A stretch of 6,393 nucleotides of DNA, taken from an uncultured Campylobacter sp. (GTDB lineage: Bacteria; Campylobacterota; Campylobacteria; Campylobacterales; Campylobacteraceae). Positions 5,418 through 6,393 of the stretch are shown here, one piece after another. Position 1 is the stretch's first letter. Each line of letters begins with the position of its first letter. The stretch covers positions 1 to 6,393 of the forward strand of contig CALHQN010000055.1 in assembly GCA_938036585.1 (NCBI GenBank). Direction: 5' to 3'. A program made the position numbers and the translations under genes. A model generated the notes under the pieces. The model had not been told where the DNA came from, did no database searches, and saw only the letters and a list, made by a program, of their open reading frames with translations.

Positions 5418-6150
5418 CGTTCATCCTTTTTAGAAGATAGAAAAATTCCCTATTTCCCTCTTTGCCCGTGATTTTGCAGGCACCGGCATGCAGCGTGGCA
5501 AGCCCCAGCTCGGCGCATAGCTGCTCAAATTTCGCCCGTGCGGCGCATACCGCTTTTTCGTCCTTGAGCACGCCTTTTTTATTTCGCTTCGCCTCCGCGC
5601 CCACCTCAAATTGCGGCTTAAACAGCACGATGAGAGCGCTTTTTGCAAGGCGCGCGAGGCTTTCTAGGATTAAATTTAGCGAGATGAAGCTCACGTCGCA
5701 GGTGATGAGATCGAATTTTTTCTCGCTTATAAACTCCCTAATGTCGGTGTTTTCACGCACGATCACGCGAGAATCGCACCGCAAAATTTCGCTTAGCTGC
5801 GAGCTGCCGATGTCAAGTGCGGTCACGCTCTTTGCGCCGCGCTGAAGCAAAATTTGCACGAACCCGCCCGTGCTACTGCCCACGTCCAAAACATCGGCTC
5901 CCGCTAAATTTAAAACCTCTTTTTGCGAGGGCTTTGTTTGTAGCGGCTCCGTGCCGCCTTCGCTGCGGCACGCACCCGCCTTGCCGCCCGATTTAGATAC
6001 TTTCGCCGCATTTGAAATCTCTGCCGCCTTGGCGCCTGCGTCCGTTTGCAAATGCCCTACCGCCTTGGCGCCTTTGCCCATCTGCAAAAATTCTACTGTT
6101 TGCTTGCCTGTACCGGTTTGTAGTTTTTGCGGTACGGGTTGCTGCGACAT
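5407..6150 (-). CDS. tlyA: TlyA family 2'-O-ribose rRNA methyltransferase, catalytic part (frame differs from its N-terminal part)
   Basis: TlyA methylates the 2'-OH of cytidines in rRNA (known targets are C1920 of 23S and, in some species, C1409 of 16S) using SAM. Visible are the Rossmann motif VLDVGSSTGGF, ALDIGSSQL, the catalytic-type Asp in TCDVSFISLN, the Lys in LFKPQFEVG and the Glu in GNREFFYLLKRM, all typical of TlyA/FtsJ-like enzymes. The first 75 or so codons from ATG 6150 are low-complexity Ala/Lys/Gly-rich and include 12-residue repeats. A TAG stop lies directly before this ATG, which has no Shine-Dalgarno, so 6150 is unlikely to be a natural start. The N-terminal S4 RNA-binding domain should lie upstream in the other frame (see the next entry). 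The 3' end overlaps the lipocalin gene by 11 nt. Confidence 0.85.
   Translation of the reverse strand: MSQQPVPQKLQTGTGKQTVEFLQMGKGAKAVGHLQTDAGAKAAEISNAAKVSKSGGKAGACRSEGGTEPLQTKPSQKEVLNLAGADVLDVGSSTGGFVQILLQRGAKSVTALDIGSSQLSEILRCDSRVIVRENTDIREFISEKKFDLITCDVSFISLNLILESLARLAKSALIVLFKPQFEVGAEAKRNKKGVLKDEKAVCAARAKFEQLCAELGLATLHAGACKITGKEGNREFFYLLKRMNDEI
5951..5971. repeat. Perfect palindrome inside the TlyA insertion
   Basis: GTGCCGC (5951-5957) and GCGGCAC (5965-5971) are exact reverse complements around a 7-nt loop. It sits within coding sequence, in the non-homologous stretch just before the methyltransferase core, where it encodes part of an Arg-Ser-Glu-Gly-Gly-Thr segment. Confidence 0.6.
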
Positions 6151-6393
6151 CTACTTTTGCGATCTTTGCCGCCGTCGCGCTTGGAATTTTATCAGCCTCG
6201 TTCGCGCTCAAAATTTTATCCGTAGCCGCAAAATCTGCACTTGAAATTTGCATCGTCACCGCTTTGCTATCCGCGCTCTTTGCGTCGCTGTACGGCTTTG
6301 AAATTTCTGCCGCCGAGTTAGGCAAATTTACGCTGCAGCTTGCCAAAAGCCCGTTTTCGGCAAGTTCGTCCAAAAAGCCTGCAAGCTTGAGCG
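5993..6393 (-). pseudogene. tlyA: Upstream TlyA segment in another frame, cut by right window edge
   Basis: Entering from the right edge, the minus strand encodes LKLAGFLDELAENGLLA. This matches the linker that follows the S4 domain in TlyA proteins, usually S-R-A-A-x-K-L-x-G-F-L, and the Lys is probably part of the catalytic K-D-K-E set. A run of Ala/Ser/Lys/Asp-rich residues follows, after which the frame ends at 5993. The catalytic domain lies one frame over, so a +1 shift (one extra base, or two missing) in the region where both frames are open (5993-6150) would restore a single protein. The shift most likely lies near AAAAA at about 6127-6131 or TTTTT at about 6086-6090 on the minus strand, or in the 36-bp repeats. 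A sequencing or assembly error, a real mutation, or programmed frameshifting are all possible. Confidence 0.6.
6022..6093. repeat. 36-bp tandem repeat, two copies
   Basis: CCGCCTTGGCGCCT occurs identically at 6024-6037 and 6060-6073, a period of exactly 36 bp, with partial similarity in the rest of each unit. In the tlyA catalytic frame it encodes the 12-residue units VEFLQMGKGAKA and VGHLQTDAGAKA; AEISNAAKVSKS, next downstream, may be a decayed third unit. The period is a multiple of three, so gain or loss of units keeps the frame. Confidence 0.7.

Noticed and set aside
6022..6093. Repeat considered as a small CRISPR array
   Set aside because: There are only two copies with no unique spacers, the period is exactly 12 codons and it lies inside a coding frame.

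Overview
The window reads as two genomic backgrounds joined near position 1810-1990. The left part, about 1-1810, looks like Neisseriaceae and most like Eikenella. It is GC-rich and carries an exact copy of the 12-bp Eikenella-type DNA uptake sequence (AGGCTACCTGAA), arranged as an inverted pair that forms a hairpin. The right part, about 1870-6393, looks like Campylobacterales. It has frequent AAATTT/TAAATTT strings, Campylobacter-like protein sequences and the tlyA / ribF / cmoA neighbourhood I recall from Campylobacter jejuni. Its fairly high GC suggests an oral, C. gracilis-like species. Both source organisms live in the human mouth, so a metagenomic or contaminated-assembly chimera is the simplest explanation. 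Inter-species transfer is the alternative.

Left part, all genes on the minus strand: a secreted small beta-rich protein (1309-1764) with its own promoter and terminator; the DUS hairpin; yiiM, a MOSC-domain protein (368-1048), with a promoter; and a metallophosphoesterase that runs off the left edge (1-222). None of these genes continues across the join.

Right part: a small plus-strand membrane protein (about 1867-2277) that probably lost its N-terminus at the join. It converges on minus-strand cmoA (2472-3176), a tRNA wobble-uridine modification enzyme. A hairpin-rich, gene-less spacer of about 565 bp follows. Then comes a tightly packed minus-strand operon read from right to left: tlyA (from beyond the right edge to 5407), a Blc-type lipocalin lipoprotein (4905-5417) and ribF (3742-4905). 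The lipocalin overlaps tlyA by 11 nt and ribF by 1 nt, so translation is probably coupled. The operon mixes rRNA methylation, an envelope lipoprotein and FMN/FAD synthesis, so it reflects packing rather than one pathway.

No defence system, CRISPR, prophage or insertion sequence is visible. The items most worth a second look are the join itself, the reading-frame break in tlyA inside a repetitive Ala/Ser/Lys-rich insertion, a similar low-complexity insertion inside the riboflavin kinase domain of RibF, and the palindromic DNA found in both insertions.
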